A stretch of DNA of 64,000 nucleotides, taken from Lachnospiraceae bacterium OF09-6 (GTDB lineage Bacteria; Bacillota; Clostridia; Lachnospirales; Lachnospiraceae). The stretch's first letter is position 1. The number at the start of each line of letters is the position of its first letter. The DNA is taken from positions 1 through 64,000 of the forward strand of contig QUMM01000018.1 in NCBI GenBank assembly GCA_003435055.1. Reading direction: 5' to 3'. Under the pieces are notes generated by a model. That model searched no databases. It had not been told where the DNA came from and saw nothing but the letters and a program-made list of their open reading frames with translations. Positions 16,400 through 23,990 of this stretch are shown here, piece by piece. The position numbers and the translations under genes were made by a program.

Positions 16400-17392
16400 T
16401 TACGCTGCGTATTTTCCAAATGCTGCTTTTACATTATTACGATCTACATAACAATATATCTGTGTAGTCTTCAGATCTGCATGACCAAGTATCATTGCGA
16501 CATCCTGAATATTCATGCCTCTATCCATAAGATTAGTGGCCAGAGTTCGCCTAAATCTATGAGGATGTGCTTTTTCTACTCCCGATTTCTTTCCAATCTT
16601 TCTCACCAATGTTTCTATTCCACTTTTACTGATCCGTCTTCCTTTCCATCCATCAAAAAGATGTTCCCCACTATCCTCTCTACTATCGAGGTACTCTTGT
16701 AAATTCATAGCTGCAACTGGTGTAAGATATACAATTCGTTCTTTATTGCCCTTTCCTAGCACCTTGCACTCCATCCGCTCAAAGTCCACATCCGATATGT
16801 CCATCCTGGCCACCTCTGATACACGGCATCCTGTACTATAGAGAAAATCCAGAAGTGCAAGATCCCGTATCGTTCTGCAAGACTTTCTCATTTTCTCCAA
16901 ATCTACTGCTGAAAATGGTAATCGTACCTGCTTTCGTGACTTGATCTGTGCCACAACCGCACATGGATTTTTCTGTATAGCGCCTTCTGCTGCCAGCCAT
17001 CCGAAAAAGCTACTATAGCATCTTCGTATTCCATCCAATGTACTATTTGACACTTTTTTAGTTTCTCGCCTATACGACAAATAGAATCGGATATCATATG
17101 CCGTAATCTCATCCAATGGTTTTCGCAGAAATTGTAATAATTTCAAATTTTGATCAGCATACCTTTCCAATGTGCTCTCTGCAATTCCTTCTATTCGCTT
17201 TGTGGCTATATATTTCTGAAGCATTCTCTCTGGTGTATTATCCTGAACAGCTATTTCTGTACATCGTTCCTGCACCTCATAATTATTTAACTCCAATACC
17301 AGTGCATCCTGGACTACATCTTGCACTTCCTGTGATGCTTTATTTCTAATTTTCTCCATAACATTTTGTATTATTTGCTCTCTAATATCCAT
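16400..17392 (-). CDS. Tyrosine recombinase of the tail-fibre shufflon
   Basis: 330 residues, XerC/D-like. The N-terminal SAM-like core-binding domain occupies about 50-145, the catalytic domain about 155-325. All active-site residues are present: Arg190 (STGCRVSE), Lys217 (GKGNKERI), His278 and Arg281 (HPHRFRRT), His304 (LGHADLKTT) and Tyr313 (QIYCY). It sits between sites B and C, amid tail-fibre cassettes and far from the phage att ends, while a serine integrase serves those ends; hence a role in inverting cassettes, like Rci of the R64 shufflon, is the best reading. Start at 17392 has GGAGGTG just before it; an ATG 15 bases upstream overlaps that site. Confidence 0.85.
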   Translation of the reverse strand: MDIREQIIQNVMEKIRNKASQEVQDVVQDALVLELNNYEVQERCTEIAVQDNTPERMLQKYIATKRIEGIAESTLERYADQNLKLLQFLRKPLDEITAYDIRFYLSYRRETKKVSNSTLDGIRRCYSSFFGWLAAEGAIQKNPCAVVAQIKSRKQVRLPFSAVDLEKMRKSCRTIRDLALLDFLYSTGCRVSEVARMDISDVDFERMECKVLGKGNKERIVYLTPVAAMNLQEYLDSREDSGEHLFDGWKGRRISKSGIETLVRKIGKKSGVEKAHPHRFRRTLATNLMDRGMNIQDVAMILGHADLKTTQIYCYVDRNNVKAAFGKYAA

Positions 17393-17449
17393 AAAAACAC
17401 CTCCCATCCTAGTGTAAGGCTAGAAGGTGTTTTCTGCAAAAAAATCCAA

Positions 17450-17459
17450 TAAACACGAA
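17450..17459 (+). repeat. Shufflon site C
   Basis: TAAACACGAA on the plus strand; shares TCCAA on the recombinase side with site B and AAGTT on the cassette side with site D. Confidence 0.75.
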
Positions 17460-17790
17460 GTTACCTATTTACGGAGGATTAGGAACATTTGATCTTTCTA
17501 TTAAAATTCCAACCGACACCGGATATTATGTCTTAATTAATTATGGGCAAACCACATTAAGATATGTTGATGGAAGTAGGCTTGAAGCAACAGTTACATT
17601 AAAAACGCCGTATAATGATGGCTCACATTCAACATTTGCGTTTCCATTTTGGGATGCAAAAAAAAATATACTATCGTGCAATAACCAAAATGGATCTAAA
17701 ATAATATTGGAGTGCATTGGCGATTCTTATTCTGCCGGGAAGACACTAATGGCTTCTTATTTCACAATAGGATATTTGCCAAAAGGTTAA
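17452..17790 (+). other. Silent tail-fibre C-terminal cassette C
   Basis: From the in-frame AAC of site C, 112 codons run to a stop at 17790 (NTKLPIYGGLGTFDLSIKIP...TIGYLPKG). It has no start codon or ribosome site of its own. It ends 4 bp from the stop of the expressed gene, tail to tail. Inversion between C and D would exchange the expressed 91-residue end for this 112-residue end in frame. Confidence 0.75.
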
Positions 17791-17794
17791 AGCA

Positions 17795-18271
17795 TTAGCT
17801 AATCATGTGACATAATTTTGTTAATGAGTAGTTATACGCACTACTACAATTTATTCCAATTATCCGTCCATCCAATTGAGCATATGTAACAACACTGTAA
17901 TCTTTCAGGATGCAAAATTTTATTGTTCCAGCATATCTTGATGCCACACAAACACTGAAATCATCACCTGTGCAAACAACAATAAGATAATTACTATTTG
18001 ATGAATCAATATTAATGTTGGTCGTACCAGAACTTGCTCCACCAGCAAATCCATTTGTCAACTTCGTGTTTAACTCACTTATTGCCCCTTTTACTGTCCC
18101 ATCCCCGATTCCTGATATATCTTTTGTTCCCAGAAATATTTCTTTCAGTTTTGCCAATGTCATGCGAAACAGTGTCCCTGTTTTTTCAGCTACTGGTACC
18201 AGATCTGTGTCTTTTGCTGTTGTTTTTTCTGTCAACTCAGTCAATAATTTTCCAACGTAATTATCTGCCAT
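17795..18271 (-). CDS. Phage tail-fibre/receptor-binding protein, currently expressed form
   Basis: 158 residues. Residues 1-67 are the constant part: a helix with ELTEKTTAKDTDLVPVAEKTGTLFRMTL, then GDGTVKGAISEL, of a type seen in short tail-tip proteins of Lachnospiraceae phages. At Asn68-Thr69-Lys70 the coding DNA crosses shufflon site D (18063-18072), and the remaining 89 residues (LTNGFAGGASSG...) are the swappable tip. Late operon gene, downstream of the Ig-like proteins. Receptor binding is inferred from the variable C-terminus, position and the recombinase. Confidence 0.72.
   Translation of the reverse strand: MADNYVGKLLTELTEKTTAKDTDLVPVAEKTGTLFRMTLAKLKEIFLGTKDISGIGDGTVKGAISELNTKLTNGFAGGASSGTTNINIDSSNSNYLIVVCTGDDFSVCVASRYAGTIKFCILKDYSVVTYAQLDGRIIGINCSSAYNYSLTKLCHMIS
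18063..18072 (-). repeat. Shufflon site D, inside the expressed fibre gene
   Basis: TAAACACGAA on the minus strand, reading Leu-Asn-Thr-Lys in the fibre protein; shares AAGTT with site C and TTAAACACGAA with site A. Confidence 0.75.
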
Positions 18272-18272
18272 T

Positions 18273-18452
18273 TTATTTGTTCTCCTTTACTTTTATTGCC
18301 GTGTTCCCAGTTCCAATCAATATTGCATTGGCACTTGCTGCCAGCAATATGTCTTTGTTGATTATCTCTACGGATATCACGAATTTCTTTCCTACAGTGA
18401 TTGGATTCGGAGTGAGCACTGCCCCTGCGATACGAATATTTGCTTCTGCCAT
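18273..18452 (-). CDS. Small phage tail-associated protein with Ig-like strand pattern
   Basis: 59 residues from the ATG at 18452 to a stop at 18273, two bases before the fibre gene start. The segment TPNPITVGKKFVISVEI resembles the last strand region of the Ig-like protein at 19111-20013 (SPNPVDTNKTYIISVTI), so the two probably share a module. Function unknown; likely part of the tail tip. Confidence 0.65.
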   Translation of the reverse strand: MAEANIRIAGAVLTPNPITVGKKFVISVEIINKDILLAASANAILIGTGNTAIKVKENK

Positions 18453-18456
18453 GTGC

Positions 18457-18765
18457 TCACCCCTTAACTTTAATACTGAAGTTGTCTACCCAGATCTCGT
18501 CTGCTATGTGATAGACGTACCGCAGGCAATAAGATCCGGATCTTGTCGGTTCTATCAATGCATCCATTGTATGATTGTTGATATTCAGTTTTCCAGAGTC
18601 TTCCAGTATTTCCTGCTCTGTGTCTACGTCTATAAATATTAGTTCATATTCTGCAGATGTAATGGAAAAGGGAATTTCTGCTTCACACACTGGTTTTACT
18701 TTACTTCTGAAGCGGATCTTTTCTCCCAGATCCATATCCACTTTCTCGACATATCTGATTTCCAT
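18457..18765 (-). CDS. Phage tail-region protein of unknown function
   Basis: 102 residues, mostly predicted beta strands (IRFRSKVKPVCEAEIPFSI, GSYCLRYVYHIADEIWVDNFSIKV). This is in keeping with an Ig-like or carbohydrate-binding accessory fold. I recognise no family. Follows the gene at 18782 by 16 bp and precedes the 59-residue gene, all in the late operon. Confidence 0.6.
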   Translation of the reverse strand: MEIRYVEKVDMDLGEKIRFRSKVKPVCEAEIPFSITSAEYELIFIDVDTEQEILEDSGKLNINNHTMDALIEPTRSGSYCLRYVYHIADEIWVDNFSIKVKG

Positions 18766-18781
18766 TTAACCTTTCCCCTTT

Positions 18782-19111
18782 CTAACATACCTGCTGCCCC
18801 TCGTAGCATCTGGTAAACAGTTCTATCATAAGCTGATCTATCTCCAACAATGATTCAAACTCTACATTCTCTCTTCCGCCCTCGTATCCCCTCGGCACAA
18901 GTATTCCTTTCAGCTTGTGACCAGATATCACAAACATAACAGTAGCGGCATAAGTTCCCATGCCGCTGCTGCTGTCTACATATATCTCTACCACAAATGT
19001 GCCATCCTCAGAGGCCGGAACGATTGCGTCCCAGATCTCCTGATCTGATCCATCCCGCCTCTGGAATTCTATATTGAATTCATTGCAAGATCCATACACC
19101 CTTGTAATCAT
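18782..19111 (-). CDS. Phage tail-region protein with beta-rich fold
   Basis: 109 residues. Contains GTFVVEIYVDSSSGMGTYAATVMFVISGHKL, a pattern of long strands seen in Ig-like domains, and ends with ELFTRCYEGQQVC. The start overlaps the stop of the 300-residue Ig-like protein by one base. Similar small genes follow Ig-like tail genes in other Lachnospiraceae prophages; role unknown. Confidence 0.6.
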   Translation of the reverse strand: MITRVYGSCNEFNIEFQRRDGSDQEIWDAIVPASEDGTFVVEIYVDSSSGMGTYAATVMFVISGHKLKGILVPRGYEGGRENVEFESLLEIDQLMIELFTRCYEGQQVC

Positions 19112-20013
19112 CAGTCATCTACGATTGTGACAGAAATGATATAGGTCTTATTGGTATCGACTGGATTCGGGGATACGGACGCATCTGTGATCCTTGGCGG
19201 GTTAGGATCATACTTGACCGTTCTTGTTATGGTGGTTGTCTGTCCTGCACTGTCTTTAGTAATAATAGTAATACTATTATTACCAACAGTTTTTAACGCA
19301 ACATCCTTGCTGAATTTTCCATCGGACGCAACTGTGGCAGCTTCTCCATTAATCGTTACCGTTACTGGGGATGATGTGATATCATTTGTTACTCCAGATA
19401 CAGTGATTGTCTGTTTATTCGTTACATATCCATCAATCGGGTTATCTACGCTCAGTGATGGCGGTGTGGTATCAATCTTGAATGTCGTGCTTACCTGACT
19501 CGCTGCATTACCATCATAGTCGGATGCATCACACTTAATCGTGTGGGATCCATCAGTCAATGCTTTGGTTGGTGTATAGCTGCATGTATATCCTCCAGAT
19601 ACAGCCGTCTTCTTGATTTCGGATCCTGTGATTTTACTTCCTGAGTCTATTGTAAGAGCAATTGTATCTGGATTCACACCAGAATCAGCATCCATCACTT
19701 TCCATTCAATTGTTGGCTGATTATTCTTCAATGTCGCCTGGGATGTTGGATTTGTAATTGTGATCACAGGAGCAACTTTTTCCTTAACAATCAGTTTCAA
19801 CGCCGCTCCCAATGTGGTATCTGTCACATCCACAGTGGTTACATTACCGGCATCATCTGTTGCTTTTAATGTGACACCATAATAATGCCCGCTCTGGTTA
19901 TAACTGGACTTACTTGGTGCTGTAGCTGCTGCTTCCCACTTACCAGTGGAGCTGTTCAATGTAAGATCTATGGTCTGGCCATTCACAATAGCCTGTGCCG
20001 ATTTTACTGCCAT
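19111..20013 (-). CDS. Tail protein with tandem Ig-like domains
   Basis: 300 residues with about three bacterial Ig-like repeats, each ending with a Pro-rich linker: VTITNPTSQATLKNNQPTIEW, LSVDNPIDGYVTNKQTITVSG and the C-terminal SPNPVDTNKTYIISVTI. Recurrent DGSHTIKCDASDYDGNAAS-type loops are typical. Ig-like domains on phage particles bind weakly to cell-surface or mucus glycans. There is no signal peptide, so it is assembled into the virion. Located between the tail-hub gene and the fibre genes. Confidence 0.8.
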   Translation of the reverse strand: MAVKSAQAIVNGQTIDLTLNSSTGKWEAAATAPSKSSYNQSGHYYGVTLKATDDAGNVTTVDVTDTTLGAALKLIVKEKVAPVITITNPTSQATLKNNQPTIEWKVMDADSGVNPDTIALTIDSGSKITGSEIKKTAVSGGYTCSYTPTKALTDGSHTIKCDASDYDGNAASQVSTTFKIDTTPPSLSVDNPIDGYVTNKQTITVSGVTNDITSSPVTVTINGEAATVASDGKFSKDVALKTVGNNSITIITKDSAGQTTTITRTVKYDPNPPRITDASVSPNPVDTNKTYIISVTIVDD

Positions 20014-20029
20014 GTTCTTTTTCTCCCCT

Positions 20030-20224
20030 CTAGTTTAACTTGTTTTCTGTGATATATTTGGAAATTTCATCAATGTGTTCTTTCAATTTTGAATCAACAA
20101 TAATAAAATTTCCTTTGTTATTCTGTGAGATAAGATTTCCCTCTTCATCAATTTCTGAATATGTGAACGCAATTCTATCTCCCTCTCCAGTTACTAAATG
20201 AGCAAAACTTGTAAGTTTTTTCAT
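20030..20224 (-). CDS. Small conserved phage protein after the tail hub
   Basis: 64 residues: KLTSFAHLVTGEGDRIAFTYSEIDEEGN then a charged helix. It overlaps the tail-hub gene by 4 bp (ATGA), so translation is probably coupled. Short proteins of this kind commonly follow the tail hub in related prophages; function unknown. Confidence 0.65.
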   Translation of the reverse strand: MKKLTSFAHLVTGEGDRIAFTYSEIDEEGNLISQNNKGNFIIVDSKLKEHIDEISKYITENKLN

Positions 20225-23200
20225 TCCAAAATATTCTCCTTCGAAGTTATATAATCTTCAATTAATTGTGACATTTCGGTTTCATAATCAATAAATTCTA
20301 TGTCAGATGAAATCTTGTTTTTTTCCAATCGTTCATATCCATAATCTATTTGTTTGGCCTTTACTTCCCAGTCAAAAGACATATTAGCTGTACCACATAC
20401 AAGAAACCCTGTATTTTCTTTTTTGGTAACTTGCATCGTACCGCTTTCTGCCTGGATAAAAACATAATATTTTTGAAACGTTGCTATCGTTTCAGCAAAA
20501 ATTGGATCGAAAGCTACATAGCATTCTCCATTTTCATCTGTTTTTCCTTCGCCAATATCTCCAAACATTGGTGAAGGCATTTCATAGCAGTATAGCAATC
20601 TTTCTCCATAAGATGTATCTATGATTCTACTTTTGCTGCCATGTGCATTAATTGTATCAGCTTCTAATCCTCCAATAAGATAATGCGGTCCATGGTGATG
20701 ATAAGTCAGTCCTGTATCACTGGTATAGTTGCCATGTGAACCTATCTGCACTCCTCTGGTGCAATCTATGATTAACATTCCATCTTTTGATGTTAATGGC
20801 TGCACATCAACTGGATCTCCTCCGGTTCCTATCGTAAAAGAAGCCTCCCCTATTGCATTATTTTTTGTACCTTCTACATAGATACTTCCTGGATATATTC
20901 TTGTTACGTTTTCCCCTCTTGTATAATTAATGGGAGAACCAGCCATTTTTCCACCAACTCTTATCTGAGACTTTCCGTTATAATAATTATTCCAGATTCC
21001 AACACTTCCCATCAGTAACATATACGTATTTATCTGTGTTTCACCGAAAAATGCCGTTCCATCGCCACGCAGTTTAAATGTCTGGCTCCATGTTTCTTCT
21101 CCCGCTTTTTTCTTTGCGCAGAAAAGTATATATGTTCCAGCCGGATTATCCTTGTAAGGTGGCCTCAGTTTCACCCGATATGTATTCCCATCCGCATCGT
21201 CAATATCTTTCACAATGCCATCTTCCGTGATGGACCATCCACCGATGGTTGCTCCGATCGCATACAGGTCATCTACACTGATGGCATCTGCTTTTACTGT
21301 TTTGGATTTGATATACTCACCGTTTAGATATATCTTGCCATTCATGCGATACAGCCCCTGGACTTCTCCATTGTTGGTGAGGATATTGAACATCTCTTCT
21401 CCGGTGAGTTCTTCCATTTTCTGTACATAGGAAATGGTTTTAGTCTGCAGTAATATGGTCTTCTCCTGATCCAGATACAATTCTATATTAATCATCTTGG
21501 TGCTTCTGGCTCCAGAAATGACCACATTATCTTTTCCCATGGCTGGATAGGTAGTATCTGCCATCAGAAAATCGTACAGGTGATATCTCAACTCACTTTC
21601 CGGTGTCCTGGATTCGTAGATTTTTTCTTTTGCATCGTCTTCTGATACCTCATAGATCATGAAATAGCCGGCATAAGTTTCTCTGGCCCCATCTTTTCTG
21701 CTATAAGCAGAAATCTCAACCGCATTAGGCTCCAGCATTCCATTTTTACTCTTAACTACAATCTCGTTCGATACTTCCAGAAAATAGTTTTCTGCACTTT
21801 CTCCTTTCTGGCCTGCATAAAGCTTGGCCACTGTGAACCGTTTCGTAACGATATAGTTTTTTGCGTAGACTGCTTTTACATCCACCCACGCTGAATCTGC
21901 CAGAAGTCCCTCCACCGTATAGGCTCTGGAGCTGCTGTTCCACTTTCCAGTTACATAAGATGATGCTGTCACAGTAAAGGTACAGTCTGCAGTTACGTCT
22001 ATGGCTCCAAAATACACTGTAGGCCGGAACGTAATTTCTGGAAATGTATCATAATTTCCTTCGCTGTCCACATTTACCGTGGCATATTCACAATCAAACT
22101 GCATAACCAGTGTTTTTGTATCCTTTAATGCCTCTTCCAGATTCTGATCACCAATTCGGATGCAGTCCCCACTGATTAATACTGTTCCTGTATCTTTGTT
22201 AGCACTAAAAATGGTCTTCCCACTTTCATCCTGAATAACCATCTCTCCTGTATTGATCCAGGATGCACTGATACCTTTGGCTTTCAGTATGGAAATAATT
22301 GCTTCCCCATCTACGGTAATTCCAGTTGGCCAAGTCTTGCCCCCATCCGTACTGATAGCCAATGCTTCACTGGTAATCTGCATGATCACCAGTGAATCTT
22401 TCAACTGTGGCTTATCATGCAGGAAATATTTATAGCTTCCATCCGTCTGTTTTTCTGTAGTCTCAAACAATCCACTGGCTCCATCCAGGCGTTTTCCAAG
22501 CGCATCTACTGCACTGTCAAACCCAGACTTGTAATTATCCAGAAGTTCCCGGTATTTTACATAATTCTTGGTACTCTTGGTGAACCTCTCCACGCTATTT
22601 CTGAGCGGTGTGGCTGCACATGTTTTTGACTGCTGTGTTCCTCCAAAGGTATAAGTGATACTGTTTAGCAGTGTCTTTCTCATATTTCCTTTTCGGTCAA
22701 CGATCCTGGCCAGATCACCGGCTTCTATGGCCGGATCCGGCTCATGACTGACCGATATTTTCCGAAATGTCAAGCCGATCAGTTTTTCTCCCAGCCACCC
22801 GGCCACAGTCTCCCCGGATCCCTGGATCAGCGAATTGTCCTCGACAGCAATCAGGTATCCCTCCTGGCCTGACAGATAGGTCTCATCCCCATCTGTCACT
22901 TTTACCCCAGTGATTACCACATCCTCTGTGGATACCGATCCACTCAGGTAATTACTGATTTCTATAAAATCACCTGTATCCTGCTCATATCTGGAAATAT
23001 CATAAAATGCTATCTCCATCTGGCCAAACCGGTTTATCCTGCACCAGTTACCGCTTATCTGTCCTACCATGGCCAGCATCTCACGGAATGTACTTGCCTC
23101 TGGTTTGCTCTGTACCACAAAGTCATCATGTGAAAATGAGGCTGTTGCAAGTCCCACTCCACAGCAATGGCAGGCATCCCTTACAATTGCCCCCAGCGTT

Positions 23201-23616
23201 GCCGGATAGCCCAGTGTACTTTTGGTATAGTCCCTGTCAAAGTTCCGCATGTAGTCATATGCTTTTACCGTAATGACATCACTTACATCATCTCCAGCAT
23301 CTGCAATATATGTTCCTTTCTGCAGCCATTCTGTTCCTGTGTCCAGCTCCAATCCAATCTTTATCGATATTTCAGCTCCGTAGAATTCTTTATCATCAAA
23401 GAATCCATCCGAATTATCCAGTTTCAATGTCAGCACATTAATGATGGCGGTCCCTACGCTGAACACATCAGCTGAAGATACGTCATCGTTGATGGTCAGA
23501 CCAAACAGGCTGTTCTCATCCAGTTCCTTTTCTGTTCCGTCTGCGAACTGGATATTCAATTTTGCATGATAGATTCTGTTTTCCTTTTCTTTGTATTCCT
23601 TTGATGTCGTTATCAT
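20221..23616 (-). CDS. Tail hub / tail-associated protein (Tal-like minor structural protein)
   Basis: 1131 residues. The N-terminal 370 residues (KLNIQFADGTEKELDENSLFGL..., ISGNWCRINRFGQMEIAFYDIS) correspond to the baseplate hub/Tal N-domain of siphoviruses. The middle contains SINTGEMVIQDESGKTIFSANKDTG-type phage minor-structural repeats and GATIGGWSITEDGI, a motif frequent in hub proteins. The C-terminus has LLYCYEMPSPMFGDIGEG. It closes the tail tube and carries the fibres. It follows the 119-residue tail protein by 6 bp. Confidence 0.83.
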   Translation of the reverse strand: MITTSKEYKEKENRIYHAKLNIQFADGTEKELDENSLFGLTINDDVSSADVFSVGTAIINVLTLKLDNSDGFFDDKEFYGAEISIKIGLELDTGTEWLQKGTYIADAGDDVSDVITVKAYDYMRNFDRDYTKSTLGYPATLGAIVRDACHCCGVGLATASFSHDDFVVQSKPEASTFREMLAMVGQISGNWCRINRFGQMEIAFYDISRYEQDTGDFIEISNYLSGSVSTEDVVITGVKVTDGDETYLSGQEGYLIAVEDNSLIQGSGETVAGWLGEKLIGLTFRKISVSHEPDPAIEAGDLARIVDRKGNMRKTLLNSITYTFGGTQQSKTCAATPLRNSVERFTKSTKNYVKYRELLDNYKSGFDSAVDALGKRLDGASGLFETTEKQTDGSYKYFLHDKPQLKDSLVIMQITSEALAISTDGGKTWPTGITVDGEAIISILKAKGISASWINTGEMVIQDESGKTIFSANKDTGTVLISGDCIRIGDQNLEEALKDTKTLVMQFDCEYATVNVDSEGNYDTFPEITFRPTVYFGAIDVTADCTFTVTASSYVTGKWNSSSRAYTVEGLLADSAWVDVKAVYAKNYIVTKRFTVAKLYAGQKGESAENYFLEVSNEIVVKSKNGMLEPNAVEISAYSRKDGARETYAGYFMIYEVSEDDAKEKIYESRTPESELRYHLYDFLMADTTYPAMGKDNVVISGARSTKMINIELYLDQEKTILLQTKTISYVQKMEELTGEEMFNILTNNGEVQGLYRMNGKIYLNGEYIKSKTVKADAISVDDLYAIGATIGGWSITEDGIVKDIDDADGNTYRVKLRPPYKDNPAGTYILFCAKKKAGEETWSQTFKLRGDGTAFFGETQINTYMLLMGSVGIWNNYYNGKSQIRVGGKMAGSPINYTRGENVTRIYPGSIYVEGTKNNAIGEASFTIGTGGDPVDVQPLTSKDGMLIIDCTRGVQIGSHGNYTSDTGLTYHHHGPHYLIGGLEADTINAHGSKSRIIDTSYGERLLYCYEMPSPMFGDIGEGKTDENGECYVAFDPIFAETIATFQKYYVFIQAESGTMQVTKKENTGFLVCGTANMSFDWEVKAKQIDYGYERLEKNKISSDIEFIDYETEMSQLIEDYITSKENILE

Positions 23617-23622
23617 GTTCCA

Positions 23623-23982
23623 TCACCTCTGTACCACATCTACAGATACCGACCTGTAGTAATAATTTCCATCCCCGATAGCTCCCAGCGCTTCTTTCGA
23701 TAAAGTGCCACGGTAGGATTCTATGGTAAGATCTACACCATCATCATGGAAGGAAAGTGGGAAATATCCTTTGATCAGCTTTTTCTTAATCAGAACAAGC
23801 TCCGTTTCTGTGATAAATTCCCACTTGATCCCCAGTGTTTTCTTCTCAGCCACCGGGTTTCCGATCATTTTTCCCGACACTCCTCTGCCGGTACCGGATG
23901 TCCAGATAATTTCATCATTTATACTCAATGAAGTCGGGGCGGGAAGTACCGTACTCCCCGCCCACAATATTTTCTTTGCCAT
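23623..23982 (-). CDS. DUF6711-type tail protein
   Basis: 119 residues with PAPTSLSINDEIIWTSGTGRG and KKKLIKGYFPLSFHDDGVDL. I associate it with the small DUF6711 family found between tape measure and tail hub, where a distal-tail-like protein is expected. Lies 8 bp after the tape-measure gene. Exact role unproven. Confidence 0.7.
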   Translation of the reverse strand: MAKKILWAGSTVLPAPTSLSINDEIIWTSGTGRGVSGKMIGNPVAEKKTLGIKWEFITETELVLIKKKLIKGYFPLSFHDDGVDLTIESYRGTLSKEALGAIGDGNYYYRSVSVDVVQR

Positions 23983-23990
23983 ATATGCTC

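Noticed and set aside
16400..17392. Tyrosine recombinase as the phage integrase
   Set aside because: It is about 2.5-4 kb from the phage end and surrounded by fibre cassettes and repeats, while the att ends show serine-integrase arms beside a large serine recombinase.
15630..18271. Diversity-generating retroelement as the source of fibre variation
   Set aside because: No reverse transcriptase and no template/variable repeat pair with adenine-biased changes; cassettes differ completely, so site-specific inversion fits better.
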